A stretch of 64,000 bases of DNA from Methylovorus glucosotrophus (lineage in GTDB: Bacteria; Pseudomonadota; Gammaproteobacteria; Burkholderiales; Methylophilaceae), in assembly GCF_009858335.1 (NCBI RefSeq), contig NZ_VMSE01000001.1:558001-622000 (forward strand). Direction: 5' to 3'. Below, in pieces: positions 44,604-52,884 of the stretch; the stretch's first letter is position 1; each line of letters starts with the position of its first letter. The notes under the pieces are model-generated. The model was not told where the DNA came from and made no database searches. It was given only the letters and a program-made list of their open reading frames with translations. A program made the translations under genes and the position numbers.

Positions 44604-45884
44604 TTACAGCGTGTGGTTGCTATGCTGCAGGCGGCGCGCCATGTGCTTGAGAAAGCGCATGGCGACCTTGGGCTCACCCATGAGCAGGGTTTCGATGTTG
44701 TCGGCGCTGATAATCACAACATCGGCATGGTCGGTGATTACCTTGGCATCGGCCACGCGTGGGCTATCGGTAAGCAGGGCCATTTCACCAAAGTAGTCTC
44801 CAGGCCCAATCTCGCGAATGGTGCCGCCAGGGAAGATCAGCTGCACCTTGCCCATGACGATGTAATAAAGATCCAGTCCATGCTCGCCCTGGCGGAAGAC
44901 ATATTCATCGCGCTGGTAGATTTTGCCGTAGCGGTTCATCAGCTCCTGCAGGTAGTGTTCTTTGTCCTTGGGCAATTCGCCGAATAAACCACGCAGCAAT
45001 AACACGTCTTTTTTGTGCAGGGTGGAGATCAGCTCGGTGCCGAGCAGAAATACAGCAAACGTGTAGTACAGCCAGCCGATGGAAATGAACATGTTTTTCA
45101 TGCCGCCAAACACCGTGTCATAAGACTGATTCAGCGAAAGAAAAAGGCCGAAGGCTGGGCGCATGGCAATCCACATGATGCCGGTAATGGCTGAGCCGAT
45201 CAGGATGTTTTTAAGTGAAATGCGTGCCGGGAAAAAGATGCGATAAAAAATGGCGATCAGCACGGTGCAGATGACAATGGAGCTGACGTTATCAATCAGC
45301 TTGGTGTGCGTGGCGGATGGATTGAAAAAATCAATCACCTTTTCCAGCCCCAGCCCCATGAGGGTAAAGATAAAGAACAGCAGCAGAATGCCAAGTACGC
45401 CAATCACATCCTTGAATTTGCGCTTGATGAAGGAGGGCTCTTCCACCATGGAGGCTATGGTGTGAAAGGCCGAGCGCAATGCGCCTGCCAGCGGCGTCAC
45501 AATCCAGAATAGCGCGAACATGCCAAACGCCCCCCACACTGCCTGGTGTTTGGATACGTTATAGACCTCGATCATGATGCGGTGGCTGAACTTGGGCACC
45601 AGGTTGCTGGTAAGGATGGCCAGCTTGACGATGGCGTAGTTGGATGACACCACCAGATGGCTCAGCATGAAAAAAATCAGCAGCGCCATGGGGATCAGCG
45701 CAAACATGGCATAAAAGGATAACGATGCCGAAATGCTGAAGCCGTTATGCAGCTGGAAGGCGCTCAGGGTCTCGCGAAAGATGAAAAAGGGCGTGCGATA
45801 CCGCCGCCTGGCGTAGGCGTTGAGCGGCATGGCAAGTGCCGGGTGATTGCCTATGTCTTTTACCTGATTGAGCTTGATAGCCAA
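44604..45884 (-). CDS. YihY/BrkB-type membrane protein fused to a cyclic-nucleotide-binding domain
   Basis: 426 residues in two parts. Residues about 1-285 form the BrkB/YihY domain with six spans (FSISASLSFYAMFALIPMAL, FWIVTPLAGALRSAFH, GSAITGIMWIAMRPAFG). Residues about 310-426 form a cNMP-binding-like domain: YGKIYQRDEYVFRQGEHGLDLY, then GPGDYFGEMALLTDSPRVADA, the phosphate-binding cassette. It thus resembles a membrane protein gated by a soluble ligand. The plain family lacks the added domain. Function of YihY proteins is not established. Confidence 0.85.
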   Translation of the reverse strand: MAIKLNQVKDIGNHPALAMPLNAYARRRYRTPFFIFRETLSAFQLHNGFSISASLSFYAMFALIPMALLIFFMLSHLVVSSNYAIVKLAILTSNLVPKFSHRIMIEVYNVSKHQAVWGAFGMFALFWIVTPLAGALRSAFHTIASMVEEPSFIKRKFKDVIGVLGILLLFFIFTLMGLGLEKVIDFFNPSATHTKLIDNVSSIVICTVLIAIFYRIFFPARISLKNILIGSAITGIMWIAMRPAFGLFLSLNQSYDTVFGGMKNMFISIGWLYYTFAVFLLGTELISTLHKKDVLLLRGLFGELPKDKEHYLQELMNRYGKIYQRDEYVFRQGEHGLDLYYIVMGKVQLIFPGGTIREIGPGDYFGEMALLTDSPRVADAKVITDHADVVIISADNIETLLMGEPKVAMRFLKHMARRLQHSNHTL

Positions 45885-45940
45885 AGTAACCTTGCGCCAG
45901 TTGCGTGGATGGAAATGCTGGCTGCATTAAACCTTAGATA

Positions 45941-45973
45941 ACGAGCCAGCCGCAAGTGTATAAGCTGGCTCGT
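45941..45973. terminator. Hairpin between pip and the BrkB gene
   Basis: ACGAGCCAGC ... GCTGGCTCGT is a perfect 10-bp inverted repeat with a 13-base loop, just after the pip stop on the minus strand. Only a weak T-tract follows, so termination strength is uncertain. Confidence 0.5.
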
Positions 45974-45978
45974 CATGC

Positions 45979-46929
45979 TTACAGCTTTTTAAACTCTTCG
46001 GTGGCCGCCACCAATGCCGAGAGCGTGCCTGCTTCCATGCCAGAGTGCCCGGCATCCGGCACCATATGCAGCGCTGCATGAGGCATGGCTGCATGCAGTT
46101 CATAGGCGCTAATCGGCGGGCACACCATGTCGTAGCGGCCTTGCACAATCACAGTGGGAATGTGTGCCAGGACTTTGGCCTCTTGCAGCAAATCCCGCTG
46201 GCCGACAAAGCACAGATTCTTTATATAGTGGATCTGCACTCTGGCACGTGCAATTTGCACTTCATTGCTGGCCGAGCCTTCATTCTTGCCGGGCAACAGC
46301 GTCATGATGCTGCCTTCAAACGCATTCCAGCGCGTGGCGGCTGGGGCGCTGATGGCGGGATCATCATTAAAGACAAGTTTGCCGTAAGCCTGCAGCACAT
46401 CGCCACGATCCTCTTCTGGCAGATAGGCCAGCAGCTTTTGCCACGCCTCCGGGTAAAAGTGTTTCACATCGCCCAGAAACCAATCGAGCTCTGATGGTCG
46501 GCTGAGAAAGATGCCGCGCAATATCAGACCGCGTACTTTGTCAGGATGTGCAATCGCATAACACAGTGCCAACGTGCTACCCCAGGAGCCGCCAAACACC
46601 AGCCAGCGATCAATGCCCAAGTGTTCGCGCAGCTGCTCGATATCGCTGACGAGCAGATCCGTTGTGTTCTCTTCCGTGCCGCCATGAGGGTGGCTGCGCC
46701 CGCATCCCCGCTGGTCCAGCAGAATAATGCGGTAATGCGCCGGGTCGAAATATCGGCGCTGCGCCGGATTGCAGCCGCTGCCTGGACCCCCATGCAGAAA
46801 TATCACCGCAGGGCCGGCAGGGTTGCCGCACTCCTCAAAATAGATCTGGTGCCTGGCTGATACATTTAGCCAGTCACTGCGGTACGGGAGAATTTCTGGA
46901 AACAAATTGTAAGTATGCGAATTATTCAT
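45979..46929 (-). CDS. pip: Proline iminopeptidase (prolyl aminopeptidase)
   Basis: Removes N-terminal proline from peptides. 316 residues, alpha/beta-hydrolase fold. The oxyanion region is HGGPGSGCNPAQRRYFDP, the nucleophile elbow GGSWGSTLAL (Ser at about 112), with the acid in VQGRYDMVCPP and the catalytic His in DAGHSGME. The peptidase S33 motifs are complete. Cytoplasmic: no signal peptide. Confidence 0.95.
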   Translation of the reverse strand: MNNSHTYNLFPEILPYRSDWLNVSARHQIYFEECGNPAGPAVIFLHGGPGSGCNPAQRRYFDPAHYRIILLDQRGCGRSHPHGGTEENTTDLLVSDIEQLREHLGIDRWLVFGGSWGSTLALCYAIAHPDKVRGLILRGIFLSRPSELDWFLGDVKHFYPEAWQKLLAYLPEEDRGDVLQAYGKLVFNDDPAISAPAATRWNAFEGSIMTLLPGKNEGSASNEVQIARARVQIHYIKNLCFVGQRDLLQEAKVLAHIPTVIVQGRYDMVCPPISAYELHAAMPHAALHMVPDAGHSGMEAGTLSALVAATEEFKKL

Positions 46930-47042
46930 GTGGGTATAAGGTAACTCTTTGTTTTATTTGGTGATGATTATTTGGGAATTTAGGGAAAAACTCATTCTGC
47001 ACAAGGGAAAAACTTAATTGTAAATAAAATGTAAATAGAGTA

Positions 47043-47071
47043 TTGCAAAACATTTTGGAGTGATCTAATAT
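47043..47071 (+). promoter_or_regulatory. Strong sigma-70-like promoter of xoxF
   Basis: TTGCAA at 47043-47048 and TAATAT at 47066-47071 with a 17-base spacer lie in the 280-base gap before xoxF. The predicted transcript would begin near 47078, giving a leader of about 130 bases. Nothing else in the gap resembles a promoter as well. Confidence 0.6.
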
Positions 47072-47080
47072 TCGGATCAA

Positions 47081-47097
47081 CTCACTTATAAGGTGAG
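47081..47097 (+). promoter_or_regulatory. 5' leader hairpin of the xoxF transcript
   Basis: CTCAC, loop TTATAAG, GTGAG lies right at the predicted 5' end of the transcript. Such end hairpins often protect abundant mRNAs from decay. Role inferred from position only. Confidence 0.4.
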
Positions 47098-47207
47098 TGA
47101 GAGCAACAACTAAATATGCCGTAAAAACCTATAACAATAAATAGGTGGCTGTTATCTAGTTAGCGCTTTGATTAAACCCTTAGTAGTAACAACTATGGAG
47201 ATTTAAA

Positions 47208-49085
47208 ATGGAGATGAGCAAGATTAAATTGGCTCTGGGCGTGGCAATCGGTATGAGCATGGCTCTTCCTATGGTTGCTTCTGCTGCTGCAGACCAAGAG
47301 GCTGCGATGGCCAACCCAAACAACTGGGCACACCCACGCGGTCAGCACAACAACAATGCATACAGCACCCTGAATCAAATCAACAAGGGTAACGTTAAGA
47401 ACCTGAAGGCTGCCTGGACATTCGCTACCGGTGTTAACCGTGGTCACGAAGGCTCCCCACTGGTGATTAACGGTGTGATGTACGTTCACACTGCATTCCC
47501 AAACAACGTTTACGCTCTGGACCTGAACGACAACCAAAAGATCATCTGGTCGTACTTCCCTAAGCAAGACCCATCCGTACAAGCTGTTCTGTGCTGCGAT
47601 AACGTAAGCCGCGGTCTGGGCTTCGGCGACGGCAAGATCTTCTTGCAACAAAATGACGGCATGCTGGTTGCTCTTGACGCTAAGACTGGCGCCAAGGTTT
47701 GGGATGTTAAGAACACTGATCCTAAGGTCGGTGCTACTAACACCAACGCTCCTCACGTTATCAAGGACAAGGTTCTGACCGGTTGCTCCGGTGCTGAATT
47801 CGGTGTTCGCTGCTTTATCGCTGCTTACAACCTGAAAGACGGCTCCCTGGCATGGAAGGCCTACTCCACTGGTCCTGACAGCGAAGTGCTGATTGGTGCT
47901 GATTTCAACAGCGCTAACCCACACTACAGCGCTCTGTCTGTATACCAAGACGTGAACGGTGGTAACAAAGAAGGCGGTTCTTTCAAGGCTCTGTCCAAAG
48001 ACCAACTGAAGTTCCCTGAAAAAGACCTGGGCGTTAAGACCTGGTTGAAGCCACAAGCTGTTAAAAACGGCTGGGAACACGGCGGCGGTTCCGTATGGGG
48101 CTGGTGGCCATATGATCCTAAGTTGAACCTGGTGTACTACGGTACTGGTAACCCATCTGTTTGGAACCCAGACGTACGTCCTGGTGACAACAAGTGGTCC
48201 ATGACTATTTTCGCTCGCGATCTGGACACCGGTATCGCTAAGTGGGGTTATCAAATGACTCCTCACGATGAGTGGGATTATGACGGCATCAACGAAGTTG
48301 TTCTGTTCGAAAAGGGTGGCAAGAAGTACGCATTCCACACTGACCGTAACGGTTTCAACTACACATTTGACGCTGTTGACGGCACCCTGCTGGTTGCTGA
48401 AAAAGCTCACCCCTTCATCAACTGGGCTACCCACGTTGACTTGAAGTCCGGCGTTCCTCATAAGGATGCTAAGGCTTCTACTCACCAAGATTACAATGCC
48501 AAGGGCATCTGCCCAGCAGCTCTGGGTGTTAAGGACCAACAGCCAATGGCTTACTCGCCACGCACTGGTCTGATGTACATCCCATTGAACCACGTATGTA
48601 TGACTTACGAGCCAGTTGAGTCCAAGTACGTTGCTGGTCAACCATGGGTTGGCGCTACTCTGACCATGTTTGCTGGTCCAGATGGCGTAATGGGCGGTTT
48701 CGAAGCCTGGGATCCATTGAAGGGTAAAGCAGTTTGGTACAACAAAGAGAAGTTCTCGTCATGGGGTGGTGTTCTGACTACTGCTTCTGACCTGGTGTTC
48801 TACGGTACACTGGAACGTGACTTCAAGGCAGTTGATGCACAAACTGGTAAGCTGTTGTGGAAGTTCCAAGTTGGTTCTGGTGTGATCGGCAATGCCTTCA
48901 CATACAGCCACAAGGGTAAGCAATACGTTGGCGTACTGTCCGGTATCGGCGGTTGGGCTGGCGTAGCGATGAACCTTGGTATGACCAATGACACCGACGC
49001 ACTGGGTGCTGCTGGTGGCTACAAGGAACTGACCAAGTACAACGCTGCTCCTGGCGGCGGTGCACTGAACGTGTTCAGCCTGTAA
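47208..49085 (+). CDS. xoxF: XoxF, lanthanide-dependent methanol dehydrogenase
   Basis: A periplasmic PQQ quinoprotein that oxidises methanol and passes electrons to a cytochrome c. 625 residues with a signal peptide (cleavage after VASA, about 26). The eight-bladed propeller has W-motif repeats, a vicinal disulphide LCCDNV (Cys129-130 of the precursor) over PQQ, and EWDYDGIN with Asp357 and Asp359. The second Asp, replaced by Ala in MxaF, is the lanthanide ligand that defines XoxF. Codon use is extremely biased (CCA, GCT, GGT, AAC), so it is highly expressed. Start 47208 follows GGAG; a second ATG is at 47214. Confidence 0.97.
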   Translation: MEMSKIKLALGVAIGMSMALPMVASAAADQEAAMANPNNWAHPRGQHNNNAYSTLNQINKGNVKNLKAAWTFATGVNRGHEGSPLVINGVMYVHTAFPNNVYALDLNDNQKIIWSYFPKQDPSVQAVLCCDNVSRGLGFGDGKIFLQQNDGMLVALDAKTGAKVWDVKNTDPKVGATNTNAPHVIKDKVLTGCSGAEFGVRCFIAAYNLKDGSLAWKAYSTGPDSEVLIGADFNSANPHYSALSVYQDVNGGNKEGGSFKALSKDQLKFPEKDLGVKTWLKPQAVKNGWEHGGGSVWGWWPYDPKLNLVYYGTGNPSVWNPDVRPGDNKWSMTIFARDLDTGIAKWGYQMTPHDEWDYDGINEVVLFEKGGKKYAFHTDRNGFNYTFDAVDGTLLVAEKAHPFINWATHVDLKSGVPHKDAKASTHQDYNAKGICPAALGVKDQQPMAYSPRTGLMYIPLNHVCMTYEPVESKYVAGQPWVGATLTMFAGPDGVMGGFEAWDPLKGKAVWYNKEKFSSWGGVLTTASDLVFYGTLERDFKAVDAQTGKLLWKFQVGSGVIGNAFTYSHKGKQYVGVLSGIGGWAGVAMNLGMTNDTDALGAAGGYKELTKYNAAPGGGALNVFSL

Positions 49086-49140
49086 TAGTTGAAGAAATTC
49101 AAATATTTACAGAACTAACCGTTAGTTAGTGTGTCATATA

Positions 49141-49170
49141 AGCACCCCGCTCCGGCGGGGTGCTTTTTAT
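49141..49170 (+). terminator. Intrinsic terminator after xoxF
   Basis: AGCACCCCGC, loop TCCG, GCGGGGTGCT then TTTTATTATT. A strong terminator 55 bases after the xoxF stop. xoxJ lies beyond it, so most transcripts probably end here and xoxF is made in excess. Confidence 0.9.
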
Positions 49171-49219
49171 TATTATAAGAAGATAAAATAGGCCGCTAAC
49201 AGACACGAGGACAAAGGTA

Positions 49220-50134
49220 ATGCTGATTAATTTCAAAAAAGTATCACTGGTTTTACTTTTCACTGCTCTGGCAAATAGTGCATTTGCTGCAGATGAAAAT
49301 ACGCTGGAAGTCGATCCGAACGTTGGTCGTGGTGGTGAACCTTCCCGTATTGATGATCCAACCGAATTCAAAGTTTGTGCAGACCAGGATAACCTGCCTT
49401 ATTCAAACTCAAGACAAGAAGGTTTTGAGAATAAAATTGCCCAGTTGATTGCGCAGGATCTGGGCAAAAAATTATCGTATCAATTCTGGTATGACCGTAT
49501 GGGCTACATCAGAAACACATTGAATGCGCGCCGATGTGATGTGATTATGGGGACCGTGGCCGGCAACGATATGGTGCTGACTTCGAAGCCATACTACCGT
49601 TCGGGCTATGTCTTTGTTACACGTAAGGAGAGCAATCTGAACATCACGGATTGGGACTCCCCTGATCTGCGTAAAGGCATCATTGGTGTGGTTGGTCAAA
49701 CCCCGCCATCTCGCCCAATTTACGATAAAGGTCTGATGGAAAACGCCCGTCCTTATCGTATTCAACGTGACTTGAATCTGCCGCCCAGTTTCATGATTGA
49801 CGATCTGGTCAAAGGCGATATTGATATCGCCATTGTCTGGGGACCAATTGGTGGGTATTATGCCAAACAGTCCAAAGTTCCATTGGTCGTTGTGCCAGTA
49901 CCTGAGTATGAAGATACGAATGTGCATGGCAAGGAGTACTGGAATATTTCAGTGGCTGTGCGCAAGAAAGACAAGGAACGTCTGGCCATGATTCAGGAAG
50001 TGCTGGATCGTCGGCATGCGGACATCATGAAGATTCTGGATGATTTTGGTATTCCACATCTGGATGTCGTTCCCGGTGATAGCGTTGAAAAGAAACGCGA
50101 AACGCGCGGTGATGTAATTCCGAAATTCGAATAA
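49220..50134 (+). CDS. xoxJ: XoxJ, periplasmic solute-binding-like protein
   Basis: XoxJ proteins accompany XoxF and are thought to bind or activate it in the periplasm. 304 residues with a signal peptide (ALANSAFAADE). The body is a bacterial extracellular solute-binding (family 3) fold: FKVCADQDNLPYSNSRQEGFENK, YRSGYVFVTRKES, DLVKGDIDIAIVWGP. The DNLPYS and IVWGP motifs match the MxaJ/XoxJ subgroup. It follows the xoxF terminator by 50 bases, with xoxG next. Confidence 0.93.
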   Translation: MLINFKKVSLVLLFTALANSAFAADENTLEVDPNVGRGGEPSRIDDPTEFKVCADQDNLPYSNSRQEGFENKIAQLIAQDLGKKLSYQFWYDRMGYIRNTLNARRCDVIMGTVAGNDMVLTSKPYYRSGYVFVTRKESNLNITDWDSPDLRKGIIGVVGQTPPSRPIYDKGLMENARPYRIQRDLNLPPSFMIDDLVKGDIDIAIVWGPIGGYYAKQSKVPLVVVPVPEYEDTNVHGKEYWNISVAVRKKDKERLAMIQEVLDRRHADIMKILDDFGIPHLDVVPGDSVEKKRETRGDVIPKFE

Positions 50135-50257
50135 TGAATTGGCGTTATCAGGTTGCTTGGGTCAACCGTACATAACGCCTGTTCGTTATACGTATTACAA
50201 GTTGGTCATGGTTTGGCATGATCAAACTGTAGCTCTATTTTCAAACGAGGAGATGAC

Positions 50258-50764
50258 ATGTTAGGCAATAAGGTAGTTAAGGCGACGTTATTTGTTTCTA
50301 TGCTTGCTCTGGTTGGATTGACTCTTCCACTGCAAGCTAGCGCCGAATGTAAATTGGTTGCGACTCAGGACGGCTCGCCGCTGGACATCAAGGCTGATGC
50401 CTTTGATACTCCAGAAGCAAAGCAATTCCTGGATACCTGTAAGAACCCCTACATTGGCAATGAAGCTGCAACAAAACGCGGTCAGAAGTTGTTCCAATTG
50501 TATTCATGTACTGCATGTCACGGCGGTCAGGCTGAAGGCGCTGTAGGCCCAAGCTTGCATGGTCCTAACTTCAAATATGCCAAGAACGCCACTAACAAGG
50601 GTATGTTTGAAACGATCTGGCACGGTACTAACGGCGGTATGGGTGCCAAGGGTAAAGGCTTGATGGATCCTTCCGATCCAGAAAACGGCCTGACACCAGA
50701 TGAAGTGTTGAAGATTGTTGCCTGGGTGAGAACTCACAGCAAGACATTCACTGGTAACGAATAA
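50258..50764 (+). CDS. xoxG: XoxG-type cytochrome c, electron acceptor for XoxF
   Basis: 168 residues with a signal peptide (ALVGLTLPLQASA). One haem site CTACH at about residues 84-88, with a likely axial Met in the GMGAKGKGLMDP region. The cysteine-containing SAECKLVATQDGSPLDIKA part precedes the fold. Sequence and place after xoxJ fit the cytochrome c_L-like acceptor of XoxF. It is paralogous to the next gene. GAGGAG upstream of ATG 50258. Confidence 0.92.
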   Translation: MLGNKVVKATLFVSMLALVGLTLPLQASAECKLVATQDGSPLDIKADAFDTPEAKQFLDTCKNPYIGNEAATKRGQKLFQLYSCTACHGGQAEGAVGPSLHGPNFKYAKNATNKGMFETIWHGTNGGMGAKGKGLMDPSDPENGLTPDEVLKIVAWVRTHSKTFTGNE

Positions 50765-50800
50765 GCGCTTATCGCTAAAATTCGGCACTAATTAAAATAA

Positions 50801-50837
50801 AAGCGGTCATTGTTAAAAGCGGTGACCGCTTTTTTTA
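50801..50837 (+). terminator. Intrinsic terminator after xoxG
   Basis: AAGCGGTCA ... TGACCGCTT with a 13-base loop, then a run of seven T. It lies between the two cytochrome genes, about 40 bases after xoxG. Confidence 0.85.
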
Positions 50838-50889
50838 TGTGTAGCAATACCTGTTGGAGTAAAATCAATAACGTTAGAGGAGAGTATCA

Positions 50890-51429
50890 ATGCGAAAAAC
50901 GACACTAAGCACTCTGGGTATTATCTTGCTGGCTAGTTTGGCTGGCTGTGGTAAATCAGGCGATAGCGCAGGCGGTGGTGATAAGGCAGCCGCAGCCTCA
51001 TCTGGTGAAATGATCAAGTTTGTTACTACTCAAGATGGTTCTCCACTCACCATCAAAGCCGAGTTGTTTGATACGGCTGAAGCCAAAGAATTTATGACGA
51101 CAGGCAAAAACCCCTACATCGGTAATCAAGACGCGATCGCCAAGGGTAAAAAACTCTTCCAACTGTATTCATGCACACAATGTCACGGTGCTGACGCGCA
51201 AGGTCAGGTTGGCCCCAATCTGACAGGTCCCAACTATAATTACGCCAAGGATGCCACTAATAAGGGTATGTTTGAAACCGTGTGGCATGGTACCAACGGT
51301 GGTATGGGAGCAAAAGGTAAGGGCTTGATGGATCCTACCGATCCATCAAATGGTTTGTCCCCGGACGAACTGCTAAAAATAATAGCCTGGATACGTAGCC
51401 ACGGCACGGCGACAGGTAACGAGTCATAG
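50890..51429 (+). CDS. Lipoprotein cytochrome c, paralogue of XoxG
   Basis: 179 residues. The signal peptide ends in a lipobox, LAGC (Cys at about 20), followed by a Gly/Ala/Ser linker, so it is anchored in a membrane. The cytochrome part repeats XoxG nearly segment by segment: TTQDGSPLTIKAELFDT, KNPYIGN, SCTQCHGAD (haem Cys-His), GTNGGMGAKGKGLMDPTDP. It arose by duplication of xoxG and then gained an anchor. It may relay electrons onwards to an oxidase or accept from XoxF itself. GAGGAGA upstream. Confidence 0.88.
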   Translation: MRKTTLSTLGIILLASLAGCGKSGDSAGGGDKAAAASSGEMIKFVTTQDGSPLTIKAELFDTAEAKEFMTTGKNPYIGNQDAIAKGKKLFQLYSCTQCHGADAQGQVGPNLTGPNYNYAKDATNKGMFETVWHGTNGGMGAKGKGLMDPTDPSNGLSPDELLKIIAWIRSHGTATGNES

Positions 51430-51450
51430 CAAATAAGAAAGGCATCATTT

Positions 51451-52791
51451 ATGCAATCGCAAGTAGAGTCAGGTTCGGGTTTGCACCACGTCGTCATTGT
51501 CGGCGGTGGTGCAGGTGGATTGGAGCTTGCTACTCGCCTGGGAGATAAGCTGGGGCGCAAGGGTAAGGCGGAAATCACGCTGATTGACCGTACCCGTACG
51601 CACGTCTGGAAGCCTCTGCTGCATGAGATCGCAGCAGGCAGTATGAACCCGGACAAGCATGAGCTGGAATATCTCGCTCAGGCGCACTGGCATCATTTCC
51701 GTTTTCGCCTGGGGAGCATGGACGGTCTGGATCGTGCTAAAAAGGAAGTGTATATCGCGCCTTTTTACGATGAAGATGGCGTGGAAATCATCCCGCGCCG
51801 CACCTTCAAGTACGATACGCTGATCATTGCCATCGGGAGTACGACGAATGACTTTGGTATCGCTGGCGCAAGAGAGCATTCCATTGCGCTGGATACCCAG
51901 GATCAGGCGGAGCGTTTCCACCGGCGATTGCATAATGCCTTGGTGCGTGCCCATACGCAAAATGTCCCATTGCAAGCGGGGCAGCTTGAAGTCGCCATCG
52001 TCGGCGCTGGTGCTACCGGCGTTGAGCTTGCTGCGGAGTTGCATAACACCACACGCGAACTGGCGGCCTATGGCCTGGACAAGATCAACGCAGATCGCGA
52101 TGTGAAAATCTCGCTGATTGAAGCCAGTGATCGCGTGCTGCCTGCCTTGCCTCCCCGTCTCTCCCAGTCGGTAGAGCTCGAGTTGCGCAAGCTGCGCGTG
52201 CATGTGTACACGGGTGAGCGCGTCACCGAAGTGACCGATAAGGGCATTTACACCCATAGCGGGCGTTTTATCCCGTCTTCTTTGGTGGTCTGGGCGGCAG
52301 GTATCAAGGCGCCGGATTTCCTGAGCCAGCTGGATGGGCTCGAGGCCAACCGTATCAACCAGCTCGTGGTGCGTCGCACCTTGCAAACCACGCTGGATGA
52401 TGATGTGTTTGCCTTTGGCGATTGCGCCGCCTGTCCTTGGCCTGGGCATGATGAGAATGTGCCACCGCGTGCGCAGTCTGCTCACCAGCAGGCTTCCATG
52501 CTGGTCAAGACAGTCAAGAAGCGTGTGGCAGGCAAGGCTACGGCCCTGCCTGAGTACACCTACCGCGACTATGGCTCACTGGTTAACCTGGGCAAATACA
52601 CGACCGTTGGTAACCTGATGGGCTCCGTAGGCGGTTCCAGCCTGTTCATTGAAGGCATGTTTGCGCGCTTTATGTATCAGTCGCTCTACAAGATGCATTT
52701 GATGGCACTGCATGGCTTCTTCACCGTGTTCTTACAGACATTGGCACGTATGATTACCCGTCGTACCGAGCCGCACGTCAAACTGCATTAA
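51451..52791 (+). CDS. ndh: Type II NADH:quinone oxidoreductase
   Basis: A single-subunit, non-proton-pumping NADH dehydrogenase. 446 residues. The FAD-binding motif VVIVGGGAGGLELATRLG is at about 12-29 and the NADH-binding motif VAIVGAGATGVELAAELH at about 182-199. VFAFGDCAACPWP and the amphipathic C-terminal membrane-binding segment (SVGGSSLFIEGMFARFMYQSLY) are as in NDH-2. It starts 21 bases after the lipoprotein cytochrome gene, so the two may be co-transcribed, linking NADH and methanol respiration. Confidence 0.93.
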   Translation: MQSQVESGSGLHHVVIVGGGAGGLELATRLGDKLGRKGKAEITLIDRTRTHVWKPLLHEIAAGSMNPDKHELEYLAQAHWHHFRFRLGSMDGLDRAKKEVYIAPFYDEDGVEIIPRRTFKYDTLIIAIGSTTNDFGIAGAREHSIALDTQDQAERFHRRLHNALVRAHTQNVPLQAGQLEVAIVGAGATGVELAAELHNTTRELAAYGLDKINADRDVKISLIEASDRVLPALPPRLSQSVELELRKLRVHVYTGERVTEVTDKGIYTHSGRFIPSSLVVWAAGIKAPDFLSQLDGLEANRINQLVVRRTLQTTLDDDVFAFGDCAACPWPGHDENVPPRAQSAHQQASMLVKTVKKRVAGKATALPEYTYRDYGSLVNLGKYTTVGNLMGSVGGSSLFIEGMFARFMYQSLYKMHLMALHGFFTVFLQTLARMITRRTEPHVKLH

Positions 52792-52808
52792 TGCACGATT
52801 GCGGTTAG

Positions 52809-52846
52809 CAATAAAAAAGCCTCAGGAAACTGAGGCTTTTTTATTG
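52809..52846. terminator. Bidirectional intrinsic terminator between ndh and lplT
   Basis: CAATAAAAAAGCCTCA, loop GGAAAC, TGAGGCTTTTTTATTG. A 16-bp stem with A- and T-runs, serving both converging genes. Confidence 0.92.
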
Positions 52847-52884
52847 GGCTTTTGATGGTGTGTTAGCTGGTTATTGGCTAAGCA

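Noticed and set aside
47193..48641. A 482-codon open frame on the minus strand, antisense to xoxF
   Set aside because: It is a mirror effect of the strong codon bias of xoxF; the translation is low-complexity Val/Ser/Leu with no domain, and no ribosome-binding site is seen.
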